Shown: piece after piece, positions 20,323 to 32,700 of the stretch
Layout: every line of letters starts with the position of its first letter
Numbering within the stretch: the stretch's first letter is position 1
DNA from: Amphibalanus amphitrite
Lineage: Eukaryota > Arthropoda > Thecostraca > Balanomorpha > Balanidae
Reading direction: 5' to 3'
NCBI RefSeq assembly: GCF_019059575.1
Contig: NW_024882031.1
Coordinates: 310,001 to 374,000 of the forward strand
Length of the DNA: 64,000 nt
Notes under the pieces: model-generated
What the model was told of the DNA's origin: nothing
The model's input: the letters and a program-made list of their open reading frames with translations, nothing else
The model's database searches: none
Program-made: the position numbers and the translations under genes

Positions 20323-20883
20323 CTGACGTACGAGGAGAAATAAGGTCAGCGGGGACACGCGAGCGGGGCAGACGGCAGCATCATTTAGCACTCACACACC
20401 CGGCTAGAAATGTGGGCCAAGCATGTGAACTACGATTACGTGCAATATCAAAAGAGATGACAAATTCATTTAGCATCAAAATACCATTGCATTCAAGAGA
20501 ATGTTCAAAGGCAGGAGGATTGGCAACCATGCTTATAAACTATCGCGCGTCTAGTTATGCTGCCTTCAATCCCCCGAACTGTCAAGCTCAACCATACCAA
20601 TAATAACGCCTACCAGGAAATCTACATCAACAAAAAATAATCGATCACAAGTGTCAGCGCTGTGAGAATTGGGGAGTGTATGGCGCATTGACTCAAGTGT
20701 TCGGAGATGTGTGTCCTTTCTGCCCACACAGCCAGCGGGCGCAAAATGCGGTCGACATCGGCCACTGGTCTTATTGACAAAGCAGAAACGGTCCACGCCA
20801 AGGCAATGTTACATGGGGAGCGGTAGAACGTCTTACGGTACACGTAAACTACACCACTACATCAGTCGCCACACGTCACTCAC
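20323..20883 (-). other. E-protein intron
   Basis: Phase-0 intron without recognised features; it starts GTGAGTGACG after the ATG of ADGM. Confidence 0.7.
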
Positions 20884-21063
20884 CATGCCGTCAGCGATCG
20901 ACGTCATGCCGTAGTGGGGCGACGCCTGGGCCGTGCCCATGAGGCCGCCTGGCGAGTAGGTCGAATACTGTGGGTTCCACGGATCGCCGCCAGGGGCGCC
21001 CCCGTCGAGGAAGTAGGATCCGTACCGGCCGGCCGGGTCCGTGGAGTAGTCATCACCAACATA
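20884..21063 (-). CDS. da: E-protein exon with DDYSTDPAG...DPWNPQ
   Basis: A 180-nt phase 0/0 exon with a CATTTCAG acceptor and an ATG|GTGAGT donor. It encodes YVGDDYSTDPAGRYGSYFLD, then GDPWNPQYSTYSPGGLMG and SPHYGMTSIADGM. The spacing of DY, D, FxDG and DPW parallels the TCF4 segment DYNRDSPGY...FFMQDGHHSSDPW. It is read on the minus strand; the open frames overlapping it in other phases are shadows. Confidence 0.85.
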
Positions 21064-24000
21064 CTGAAATGGAACAGAGACACAGGGTTAGCCTCGAACA
21101 GCCGGGGAAACAAGCACTCCGCCCTCATATCACAGGGGTATTTGACAGTCATGCCAGTTGGCAGTAGACGACGGGGGTCGTTTATCATATTCAATGCACG
21201 GCCCACATTCCCCCCGCGCACAAAGCCGGTAGCTCGGCGGCTCTGTTTCGCTGGCGAGCGGGGACAGTGCGGAGGCACGATGTTTACGGCCGTCCAACGA
21301 GAGAGAACGCCGCCGTAAACCAGACACGCCGCGACAGAATTAATTAAGCCGACGTCGCATAAATAGTCCGTCGATTCATTAGGGAGGAGGCAGCGGCGTA
21401 AGACGTACGGGCCCGGTTAGTTACTGCGGCAAGCCCACCCGAATGACAACAAGGACCGCCTACTGCGGCATTATGGACGGGCGTCGTATGAATCATGGTC
21501 CACAATCACACAGACAAGCCAGTCGTATGTTGAAAAATCACACGTCTCTATACCTGGATTACCTTCTCGGCGGATTCCACGCGGTTTAGCACGTCTCGGG
21601 AGTGATGCATTGTTCTCTCTCTGCTGGTTATTTTAAGCTGTCAAGGATTGGTAACTAATGCTGACGACAAAATACCTCTAGATCCAAGGCTGCGTGTTTT
21701 CCAGATAACTCCCGGGTTTCCAGATCCGCCAGTGCATCCTGTTTAAGATCTCTATCCTGAGATCCGTTTTTAAGAGCCCATGCAACACACCACACATGCC
21801 TGCACAATAGGAGCACTCCCCAGTTCATTCAGCTACAATAATCCCTGTCAACTAGTATGCGTACCCAGTGTATCGCTGTACCTGCCACGGCTTTTCATAA
21901 GCCCCGTGCGCGTCCTGATCCGATTTTCCGTGCTCGTGTTCCCGCCGAGCTGAGCCAGTCCCGCTGGCCGGGCCTCGGTCAGTTTCCGGCGCTCATGAGC
22001 GACCGGTCCGCCGCCGGCCGGGCGCATCGCGGCGACAAATACGGCCCGTCGTGAGTCAAGGCTACAGCACGGCCGGCCGTGCAGCTCGCGCCGTGGCCGC
22101 CGCGCGGTGCCGGGCTGGCTGGCCGGCCGGCAGGACCGCGCCGGCGGACCGAGCCTCAAGGTGAGCTGGCCGGCCGGTCCGCCGCGCGCCGGCGGCCATT
22201 CACAGGCGCCCGGTTGGCTGCGCCGACCCGCGTCATGAGAGCCGAGTCGACCGGTCTCGGCGGCCCCAGAGCCGGGCCGCGTCATGAGAGCTGAGCCGGG
22301 TGGCCAGCGGGACATCGGATACCGGCGCTGCGGCCAAATGAGTAATGACGCCGACCATAGGACAATTACAGGATGAATGACTAGCAGCGAACATAAATCA
22401 GAAACAAATTGGGTAGGTACTATGAAGGCTCAGTAAAACACATCAGGTCATTTCTCCAACTCTATCACCGGGCATACAGAAATCGACACCCTTTCTCTCG
22501 GGTTCGGCGGTGCCCAGCTGGGTCGCCTGTCGTCCCGTATCGGCCGGCGGCGCGGCGCGGTGGCGTCGAGGGTGCCACTTCTCAGCCGGTCCGGTCGCCG
22601 TTTAATAAGCGGGTCGGCGCCGCTTAATAAACCGCCGCCGGCCGCCCAATAAACTGGTACGGCCGTTAGATAAACCCGTCCGGGCCCGGTTCGGACGCGA
22701 GCAATCGGCCCAATAAAGCGCGACGAGTCTCTATTTACGACAGCGTCTCAGGACTTTACAGCAACCGCCGATGGAAGGCCGGTCAATCGCCCCCCCCCCC
22801 CCGGTGGCAGAGTGGGGGGGGGTGAGATACCGCTGCTCGTGTGACGCCGTCACACCCGCCGCGCTGTAAAACGGACCCGCCGTGTCGTCCCAGACAAATT
22901 TAAACCGTGCCAGCCGCCTGTCCACCGGCAGCGTCTCCCAAATCGGACACTAATTAAGGCCACCTACAATCGATTCATGGTTATTACGGTCTCGTCGGCT
23001 ATCGCCATCATTGGCAGCGGCCGGCGCGGCGGCTTCTCACGGCGGCGGCGACGAGTGCGTCACGGCGGTACGGCGCGCATCCATCATGGTCCATCAGCGC
23101 GACGGCAGGAGACGAGCCACGGCGTCTGATCGTCGCCCGCGGCCGCCCAAAGCGGCGACAAAGCGGTTTTTAAGGAGGCGCGCCCGCCGGCGGCGCCGTG
23201 GCGGCCGGTTCCGGTTCCCAGCGTACGGCGCTGAGACCGCCGTGATGGCCACACATTGTGCGGCGACGATCGCGCTGATCGGCGCATCACCTGTCGCTCG
23301 TGCGCCGCGTTAGCCGCACCGCGGGAGTGACAACGCGGCGCACCAGGCGCGACAGGCGTGCCAAGCACGTGTGTCATGGTAAACGATTACTGGCCGTTCT
23401 GCGGACAGCGAGATCCAACCCACAGCTATGACCTAAACATAACCGCTCACCGCACATCAGGACGACATACGAGGTGACATCAGCCGCTCAGCGAACGCGT
23501 CCGTGCTTCGTGTCAACTTTACACGTAAATGTCGTCACTGTTGTCCACTACACGTGTCTGCGACGTACCCTACCAGCGACATCACAAACAGTCCTGTAAA
23601 CAGGGGAACGCGAGGCGGCGCGGGGGTGGCGCGGGCGGCCCGACGCCCGGCCGGGACGGGTGGATACCGCCGCGGTCCGAACCACTGTCAGATTATCAAT
23701 CTGTGGAGCGGACGGTGGCACGGCGAATAAATCACGTCTATTTGTCGCCGCGCGGCCGTTGGCCACACTTGTGGCCACCAAAGGGCCGCGAATCCGGCGT
23801 CGGCTGCGCGCCGCGCCACTCAGACAAACATCACATACGTCATAGATTCAGCGGCCCGGCGGCCAAATCAGAAACGGACGTCACCGCAGTCGCAGATAAA
23901 TTCCGTCGCCGGCCTATCCGTTTCGCTCTAGAGATGATAAAGAATCGCGCCGGTCGCCGAACAGAGAGCGACGGACTTTCGGAAACCACGGGTGAAATTG

Positions 24001-26177
24001 GTTTTCGTGCCAGCCAACCGCTAAAATTACATGACTTCCTTGGAAGCACTCAATCAATGAGCATCAACACCAGCAAGCATGACGAAACCCCGGCAGCGGC
24101 CGACAGGCGATGTACGTCGCGTTTGGCGAACGCTGGCGCTATTTATCATGACTGGGAGCGGCCGTCTCCACACGGAAAAACAATGGCCGGGCCGAGCGGC
24201 CGGCATTCCTGGCGCTGTGACCGCGCCAGCAAACGAGTTCTGGCCGGTGCAGCGCGCTAGGTCCGGGCCGTGCCGCTCCGGTGCCCATGCCGCCCGCTGA
24301 CGTGTCCTGCGGCGCGCTGGTCTGTCCTCCGCCGGCACGGCCTGACACGGCCGGCCGCCGACGCCAGGCAGTCTGCAGTGCCGGACAGCGGCCGTGCCGA
24401 TCGGTGCAGCCTGCCCCCCGCCTGTCAGCGCCTGCACGGGCCGGCTGCAGCGCTGGCGCCGCGCCCGTGTTCGCTGCACGGCCGGCCGTCTCGGCACACC
24501 TCGAACCGCCCATGGCCGCTCGGCTATCGGCCCAGCTCGGCTCGGCTCGGCGTCAGGCTGTCTGGGCCGCCGCATTCCGCCCAGCCGCCGGCGCGGTGGC
24601 CGGCCAGTTTTTAGCACGGCGCCCGACCTCTGTCCCTCCCCGGAGAGCGGCGGCAGCCTGCCCCGCCCCAGCCGCCCCGTCACTCCCCCGAGCTTACTCA
24701 CTAGTTGGCACCACACCCGCCCCCGTCCACTGACCAAACGGTACCCCGAATAACCCCAGCGTCCAGCCCATGCGGGCGCCGCCGAGAGCCGGTCCCCCAC
24801 AGGGCACGTCCGGTCGACACTCGATATGCACAGGGGCGACGCCATGCGTCATCGGCACCGGACGACCAAGGTCGGCCCCGCTGGGCCAACAGCCCCCGGC
24901 TCGGCACGGCGCCGCAGATGAGGGGAGTACGAGAGGCCGCGGCGAAACAAACGACCCAGCAAAGAGCCGAGTGAATGCTAAGTGAAGCACAAAACGTTGA
25001 CAGTGGTGACTTGGAGTTCGCGATAGTTGCTCCGATTTAGACCGCGCAACGCTCAGGGAGCTCGAACCTGCGCGCATTTCGGTCATTGTTTAAACACCGA
25101 TCATGCCTCGTGGCAATCAACAAACTCACAAAGAGCGCGGAGTGATATGACTTCCGTCGAGCATCGGTCACCACGTCAGCTTCCAACAACAAACGGCCAG
25201 CCGAGATAACATTCGATTGGTCATCTGACTTCCGAGCGGAAACGACGCGCCGTCGCCAGCTCATTCCGCAGCTCGTGACTCCGGGTCACATCAGATACCG
25301 TTCCGATCACATCGAACGCACCTTTCCGATCGCGCCACCTCACCACCTGTCATAAATCTAGCATCGACAATCTCCCAGCTCTCCGGTCGCCTCAGTGGTC
25401 TTATCCGCCACCAAAGCGCCGACCCATGCCCGCCGTTACACCGATACTCACACACAGAGAGGCCCTTCATCGGCGAGTTCATAGACCATATGGCATCAGC
25501 ACTAGTGCACGAACACATCACATAAGTGCGCGATTCTTCAAAACGTCGATATGCGTCAAACTCCCTGAAACACCATACTGTTTATCAGGCGCATCATAAC
25601 ATCGTCCGGGCATAAATAAATGTGAGGAGCCTCCCGAGGCCTGGCTCTTCACGGCTCGGCGATCAGTGAGCGCAGCGCCCCTCTCCCTGCCGGCCGGATA
25701 ACTTTCCACACAACTTCGACCAAACAAGATTAAGTTTCGGCGAAATCAGTCGACGGAAGGGCGATGCTCGATCCAATTTGTACGCCTACTAACGCCCCGC
25801 TATCCAACATATTGCCGCCGTCATCTCTATGCGTCCAAACAGCTGTCGTTTAGAAGCCAGAGGTTGTTTAGCGAGCGGCGCCCGCCCGCTCGTCCATTGT
25901 TGCGCCGTTCCGTGCTTCGTAGCTTGTTTACAGCAGCGTGTGTTATAAGCATAAACAACTCGCATCAAACCAGCGGAAGCCAAGCGACTATTATTGACGA
26001 AGTATTCGCGCTACGGGAAGCACGGGGCAGTACGTACTCACAGCCAGGGCGTTTTCGACAACTTTGCACGTATCAGCGTAAAAACAAGGGCGTAAAAACG
26101 CTCACTCATCGCTTTCCAGTATTTACATACAGAACCTTTCACCGATCCCGCTCACTAAGCGGCGGCGGGCACCTTAC
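21064..26177 (-). other. First intron of the E-protein gene (5.1 kb)
   Basis: GC-rich from about 21.9 to 24.9 kb, with C/G runs around 22791-22820. The large overlapping frames on both strands at 23.5-24.8 kb lack splice-site support or recognisable domains, and I treat them as composition artefacts. A possible small alternative first exon is noted at 21555-21602. Confidence 0.6.
21555..21602 (-). CDS. Possible alternative first coding exon of the E-protein gene
   Basis: On the minus strand an ATG opens MHHSRDVLNRVESAEK and meets a GAGAAG|GTAATC donor in phase 0. A second possible donor CAG|GTATAG lies 9 nt further on, also phase 0. The next exon (20884-21063) starts in phase 0, so a short E-protein form starting here is possible. 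I see no clear promoter and no match to a known E-protein N-terminus, so chance is the main alternative. Confidence 0.2.
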
Positions 26178-26423
26178 CTGACTGAGCCGACGTCTCATGT
26201 GCGGGTTGCGTCTGGCCATGATGACCATGTCTGCGGCCGGCGGGCTGACGGGCGACACGACACCGGGCCGGCCGCACGCCGACATCGCCGCCGGCGACAT
26301 CATGGGCGTCATCATGGCGCCAGGCGTCATCACACCGGAGGGCGACATCGCGCCGACGGGCGACATCGCGCCCATGGGTGACGGCGCACCCGACGGCGAG
26401 TATTGTCCGTGAGGAGCGTTCAT
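26178..26423 (-). CDS. da: E-protein first coding exon (N-terminus of the proximal-promoter isoform)
   Basis: The CDS starts at the ATG complementing 26421-26423, the first ATG downstream of the predicted start site, and ends CAG|GTAAGG in phase 0, matching the next exon. It encodes 82 residues: MNAPHGQYSPSGAPSPMG, a run of short [ST]P-containing repeats (GAMSP, GVMTP, MMTP, MMSP), then MARRNPHMRRRLSQ. The basic end parallels NNPRRRPLH in TCF4, which likewise precedes the DY...DPW segment. The LxxLL-type AD1 of vertebrate E proteins is not seen, so this isoform either lacks it or gains it from a distal exon. Confidence 0.72.
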
Positions 26424-26672
26424 AGCTGCCGTACTCTGAACCCGCCTCTCTGTCCAGAGTTGAGCGCGATCTCAGCGCCGATACCTCCCTCTCAGCAGGC
26501 CCTCTGACCGTCCGGTGAGCTCGCCAGATGTGCGGCTCTGTCCAGCAGTTCAGCAGACGGAGCTGGCCACTCGCCAGGACCTGGCCGCTCCAAAACGGCC
26601 ACGGTCGGCGCGATACCGTCCGACGTCGATAACGTTCACCGAACGGCCGCCCTGACTCACGCACCGAAACAC

Positions 26673-26703
26673 TGACTCAGAATCTTGACGCGACGCTTAT
26701 ATC
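26673..26703 (-). promoter_or_regulatory. TATA box plus Inr core promoter of the E-protein gene
   Basis: On the minus strand TATAAG begins at 26701 (ATATAAG from 26702), and an arthropod-type initiator TCAGT has its A at 26673, exactly 28 nt downstream. The 250-nt leader from 26673 to 26424 contains no ATG, so the start at 26423 would be the first AUG. Motifs and spacing are seen directly; transcription start is inferred. Confidence 0.6.
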
Positions 26704-29700
26704 AGCTCACAGGTCGATCTTGTTGAGAGCTCTGCGTGTCGTGGAGAGTGCGGCAGGTTAGCCCAGGTCAGCTCGGAATACGCAATAAAACTAAGCTCGC
26801 TATTTTCGTCCTTCAACTTCACAACATGGAACCTCTTTTCTATTACCTAGCGTCGGTGGAATTATTCCCCGCGGGCCGCGGCGTATGTGATATTCATCCA
26901 TCAAACACCTAATGAGGGAAAAAACTCCCTACTCGAGGCGCGCGCCGCGTTGGCTCACGCCATCACGAGCCGGCAGCGCCGGCCCGAACTAAAACAATGC
27001 CCCAATGACATCAGCGGCCGCCCACCGGGAGCCAAACAGAAACGAGCCGGCGCGTTTCATCGGCAGCCAATCAGTCCATCATCGCTCGATCGACACCTCA
27101 TTCAGCCGCCCGCGCCGGGCGGGGGCGGGGGCGGAGGCGGCTGTCCGAGATGGGACGACGCGGGAGGTGGCAGCCCGGGGGCGACACGCCCGCCGCCGCC
27201 CATCCGCCGCCACGCCCGACGGCCGGTCATGAGCGTGATCAGTGACAGCTCTAATGGCTCTCGGCGACACGGCCAGCATTTAAACTAGCAGCACCTGCCG
27301 CGGAAGTCAGCCGCCGCTGACCACACACTGACAGGTCGGGAGCGCCGACACGGCTAAATCGACGTCATGTTCAAAAGCTAACCGGAAGATAGGAAACACC
27401 GCCCCTCTTTACCTAACAGCGCGCACACTTCACTCCACCTTTCCCGGTCGGAGACCCCGACACTCGAAAACCCGCTAGTACGCACCGTCACTTCTGCCGA
27501 AACCGACCGCCGGCTGCCTATCCGAGGTGTGACCTGGGCCGACCTGCGCTCGCACCTGCTCGCCGCACCGTCTCCGAGTCACTGCAGGGGGCGGCGGGCG
27601 CTGCCGAGGTGCGGCCGGCCCCTCGGCCCGGCGCGGTCACCTGGTTGGTCGACGCCAGCGATCACGTCACCCCGCCGGCGGCGGCGACGGCGCCCAGCAG
27701 TCTGCAGCGGCCGGCCCGCCGCCGGACCGGGCAACAGTCAAGGCCAGGCGCAGTGCACGGCGCCGCGGCCGGCCGGACAGCTCAGCTAGCCGGCAGGCCA
27801 GCACGGCACGGCACGGGCCGAGTGCCGCTGAACGTTGATGTCACCGGAAATAGCGGAGGAAGTGGAGCCGAGACGGGACGTCGGCGGCGCCTCTGAGGTG
27901 ACAGGCCGTCTCCGGACATGACCTGAACAGTGTCCGGCCGCTGCAGTCACCGCTACCGCCGCCGCCGATTTATTCAAATCGACAATTTGAAAACGGCGGA
28001 CCGTCGAGTAACCGTACCACAGATTAGCAGCAGACGAACATCTTCCATCGCTCTACAGGAAATCCCACGAGACACATTAGCATTTGCCGGCTGCGTCGTA
28101 GATCCAACGACGCCAGAGTCCCCCAGGGCCCATAGTGCGTCCATTCGGGCCACTGTCCTCCGCAGGTGAATGCGTGGTCCGTGTAGAGGCGGCCCAGTGG
28201 GCGTCCATGTACCCGGCCGGCCAACAAATTGTTGGGGTCCGGTTGCACGCACGCGACCGGTTACCGTATGGCCCTGACAAATCCCTGGAAACGAGCCAGC
28301 ACGGCGGCGGCGGCGCGGCGATTCGGCGAGTCGGTTCAGCGGGCTGCACCTCGCCGTGCCAGCCAGCCAGCCAGTCGGCCGGCCGGCCAGTCGTGTCCAT
28401 CCGCCGAGCAAAAAACAGCCGATCGGCGGCGGCGCTGGCGTCTCCGATACAAAGACACGGCCAGTGCAGGCCGGCCGGCCGGGCGGGCGCAGCGGTACCC
28501 GCCGCCGTGCCGTATGGTCAGACCGGCGCCGACGAGAGCGCGCCGAACACCACGCAGCGTCGGCCGCTGCGCTGATGAGGGGTTATGAGATGGAACAAAA
28601 AACGCACCAGAAGTAATGGACGCCGTGAGCGATGGGGCGGCAAAGAAAACAGAAGAGAAAGGGTTCCGAGGGGAGACGAGCCGCCGACGGCCGACGGACG
28701 AGGGGAGCTCGCCAGATCGCATTGGGAAAGCGAACGAGCACCGTTATACGGGCGCGCAGACCGAGGGAGGGACGAGCGGGTCTAAAACACTCGCCGGTAA
28801 TCGGGTCCCCTCGCACTGCACAAAGCCAGCCAGTCCGCCGTAATGTAATTAACCGAGTCGGATTTGGCCGGCGTTTCTCTCTCGGTTGGATTCAGAGCAG
28901 CCCAGGGAGCGGGATTTCCGAGGTCGACCCGGGTGAGCACGGTCCTGCGGCCGGGCGTCCATGGGCGGCGGCGCTCTGTGCCAGGCAGGGACGGCGTGCC
29001 CGCAGTGTCCGGCGCCGGCTCAGAGCCGTGTGAACCCGGGCCCGGCGCAGCTCCGGCGACCAGCTCCTCTGATACTGCCGAGCCGACTGAACCGGCCACT
29101 GATCTCACACATAGATCCACCAGTAGCGGCTAATGGCCACACTGAATCACACACCAAGACATCACAGCATCCGCCGATTTAAATCAGCTAAGCTTTCGTC
29201 GAACGAATTCAAAGGCAAATATAATTAAATAAATAAATAAGAACGCGTCTTCACACGCCAGCTGGCAGACAAGTGGCAATCAAGCCTTCGGCCGGAGCCG
29301 CATTTACTGGTCGGGCGGCGCCGTTCCATCACACCTATCACGTCAGGCGACGCGCGCTCAATCACTGCGGTCCCGTCGTTTGGCGATATGACCAATCATC
29401 GCACTCCCTCACACCGCCGGCTGCCGGCCAGACCTCAGCGACAGATTCCTGAAAACCGCAACGGCGACACCTTTCAGCTAGACGGAAAAATACTACCAGT
29501 ATAACCTTCACTTCTGCAGCCGCGTTTTTAACAGTCAATTTTTTAACCATAAATTCATCGCTTGACATACTTTTTGGCATGGGCAGCGCTGGCACCCACG
29601 CCAGTACCAATATCATGGTCAACACCGGCACGAACACAGGCACCAGCACCAGCCACCCTATTCGGCACCAGCACCGGCAGCGGCCCCGGCGAGCGGCGCC

Positions 29701-32700
29701 AATCGACGGCCAATCGGCCCATCTGCATAAACCGATTACCGTCCTATAAGCCGACACGCCGGCGCTGGGTGGGTCGGCCGCTCCTCCGCCGGCCGCGGCG
29801 ACGACAGCGTACTGTGCCGCTGCTGTCAGCGCCGACACCGCCGGCTCTCGGCAGACGGCAACAGAGCGGCAAAAACCGCGGCGTAACGCCCGGTCATGTG
29901 CGCTGGGAACCGTATGTAAAATATCGCCGGCCCCCAAAAGCGGTGACGTTGGTTGTTCGGATCGTTTATACGATAAGGGCGCCCTGCTTTCCATATGACA
30001 GAATGAAATACGTCAATATATTCAGGCGCGATTCGCATCGTTGTTTGGTAATTCGGCAATTCATTTTGGGCGTCCATCAGCGCCGCTCTGACGTTTGGGA
30101 GGGCAGGGCGGCCGCGCGGTGACACAATCGGACATCGGAGGCGGTCACCGTCAGAGCGCATCACTGCAGGCCGACACCAACAGACGCGGCGGCTCGGCAG
30201 GCGCAGAGCGGCCCGCAGTCGGTTACCAAGCACGTGGCACCGCAGGACCACCCGGCTACCGAGCTGCCGGCCACAGTCCATGGGCCTCATCAGCGACCGA
30301 GCGCGGCCACCGCCGAGCCGCCCAGAGACCACCACTGTTTATACAACGATCATCTGGGAGTAAGCCCATAATCTTCCAGTCATACCCTTAGCATCAATAT
30401 TATAATCATTAGTTTATCACACATGCCTCTAAATTGTGTGAACAGGCGTAACGTCGTTCTCTGGAACCGTTCCAGCCGCTCCCGAGCCCACGGGTTTATC
30501 GTGAACGTCCATGAAGGAGGCAATAACCTCGCCAGAGCCCCTGGGGCGGTGTCGATATTGGCACACAAAGCCGCGAGTCGGCGTGCGAGCCGCCTCCGTC
30601 TGTGATTTCAGGCCCGGGTACCTTGTCTGCGGTGCACGTGTGCCGGTCCATTCATTCATACTGTGACACGATCCAGACGACACAACACCGGTTAGCTCTC
30701 AATGACCTGACGCTCTGGCAGCCGGCGGCGGCCGGGGCCGGCCCTCGGCGGCGCCCTCACACCGTGCAGCCGGGCCATGCAGCAGCCAGCAGCGGCAGCA
30801 GCAGCCAGCCGCCGCATACCAGACCGCTCTGGAAAAACAAATCCGACCTCTGGCGCCGGCTCGGCCGCCGCGTTATCGGCTCCTCGGGGCTCTCAGAGTC
30901 CCCCGACGGACCGGGTCGGCCACCTACAGTAGCCGGCTTCTCCCACCGGCCGCAGTAGCCGCCGGTTATATAACGCCCCAGCGCGTACAGAGTACACAGC
31001 CGACGGTGAACAGAAGCGGGATAACGGCCCACGTCATATCGCCGACCAGATCCAGCCCTAGACCACAGCCTCGAGGATGAATACATGACGCAAAACGTCG
31101 AATGGTAAAGGCGCGCCGATTTGCAAATATTTGTTTTTGCTTCGCCATTCATGCAGTTTGCAAATATTTGAATAGATGTCACGACAAAGGCGCATGATGA
31201 GCAATGAGCACATCAAAAGGAGTGAAGACGGCATAAATAAAAGAAAAAGCCTTGACAAGAATGCATTCCAAATGGTGATTTTCGTGCCAGAAATTCCTTA
31301 TCAAACGTTTGCACCTCTTTGTGAGTCTTCCGAGTGTCCTTGCCGCTTAAGTTCGGCACGTGGTCAGACGACCTCTCGGGGTCAAAAAGAAGAGCTGACA
31401 TTGGAAGTCGACAAACGAGACAGGCGTTGTAAGTCAGCCACCAATATCAGCGCCGAAAACTATTGCGGTTCCTTGGTCGACTCTTTCGACACTGACCGCT
31501 GACCAAGCCGATCGCCCACGCCTCTCGCACACCAATCCACCTCGCTCCTCCAATATTCTCTCATCGGTGCGTCCATCGGGTGGCGGTCGTCCCGCACATT
31601 ACCAGAGCACCGGGCCGCTCCCAATCCATGGATCGACGTCTCAATGGTCGGCCAGACGCCGTCCGGACTGGCTACTGAGTGCCGTCTGCACAGCAGCCAC
31701 CATTGGCGGCTATCGCGGCCACATCGGGGCGGCCATCAGCGCTCCGTAGACGGACGGGGCACGCCACGGTCCGCCGGGGGCGCCTGCAGGGTTCGAACAG
31801 TGTACTACGCGGGACGCCTGCAGGGTTAGACGAGAGAGTACTATTGCAGACAGCGCGGCGGCGAACAGCGTGCACCCTTGTCGGAGGGTCATCCTCCCAG
31901 TCAACTCGCTCCCAACAGACATGTCAAGAAGTTGTCTCCATCTTCCCGACTACCACCAAACCAGTCCTTTCTCCTGTCTCGTCTCCGTCACGGTACGTCA
32001 GGCCGTCCGTACCGCGCGATCCACCCGCGGGGGCAGTGCAGGCCACTCTCCCCTCCCCAGACGTCCCGTGTCACCCGTCTGCCTCACAGCGCCACTGAGC
32101 CTAAACTGGTCTCACTCCGAGACCGATACACGGTGCGACACGGCCGGCGACATGGTCCCGCTGCACGCCGCTTGGTAAAGCAGCAAACACAGCGGTAATG
32201 GCCGCCGATACGCGGACCACCCGGCCCACACCGCCGGCCGGAACGCTGTCAGTCTACAGCGCAGAAGGCCAATCCGATGCAAATGACACGGGCCACTCAC
32301 TACTGGAGGCGGAGACAGGCGGGAGGCGGGCGGGCGAGTGCACGCTGCAATGAATCGCCATGGAGACAGCCGAGGTGGTCTTCATCCAGGTGTGGTGTGG
32401 TCTGGTGGCAGGCGGCTGACAGCAACATCGGAGAACACGGCCAGAGACCGAGAGAGTCCACTGCGCGAGGCAGAAGTGTCACCGAACACAGGGGCCACCA
32501 GTGTTCGGGCTGACACGTAGTACAGAACTTACATCCATACATAGCCCATGGGCAACACATTAGCGTCGGGATGCGTATCAGCCCAGCTGTCAATATACAC
32601 CGAGCACTACCCCACCGCCCGGACCGGAGGCCCTCTCAGACGGCACGCACAGCCCAGAGGCGCGCCCGCCTCGCCTGATGTCATCAATGAGTGGCGTAAT

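Noticed and set aside
24054-24845. 263-codon frame on the minus strand and large plus-strand frames over the same bases
   Set aside because: All six frames are nearly open because of GC-rich CpG-rich sequence; none has a domain, and the stretch lies in the first E-protein intron.
26155-26664. 169-codon minus-strand frame overlapping the E-protein first exon
   Set aside because: It begins at GTG and runs out of frame with the splice-supported MNAPHG frame; it is a shadow of the leader and first exon.
31176-31502. 108-codon frame with natural-looking amino-acid composition
   Set aside because: No domain or splice context recognised; in an AT-richer island such a length is possible by chance. 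Transcript data could revive it.
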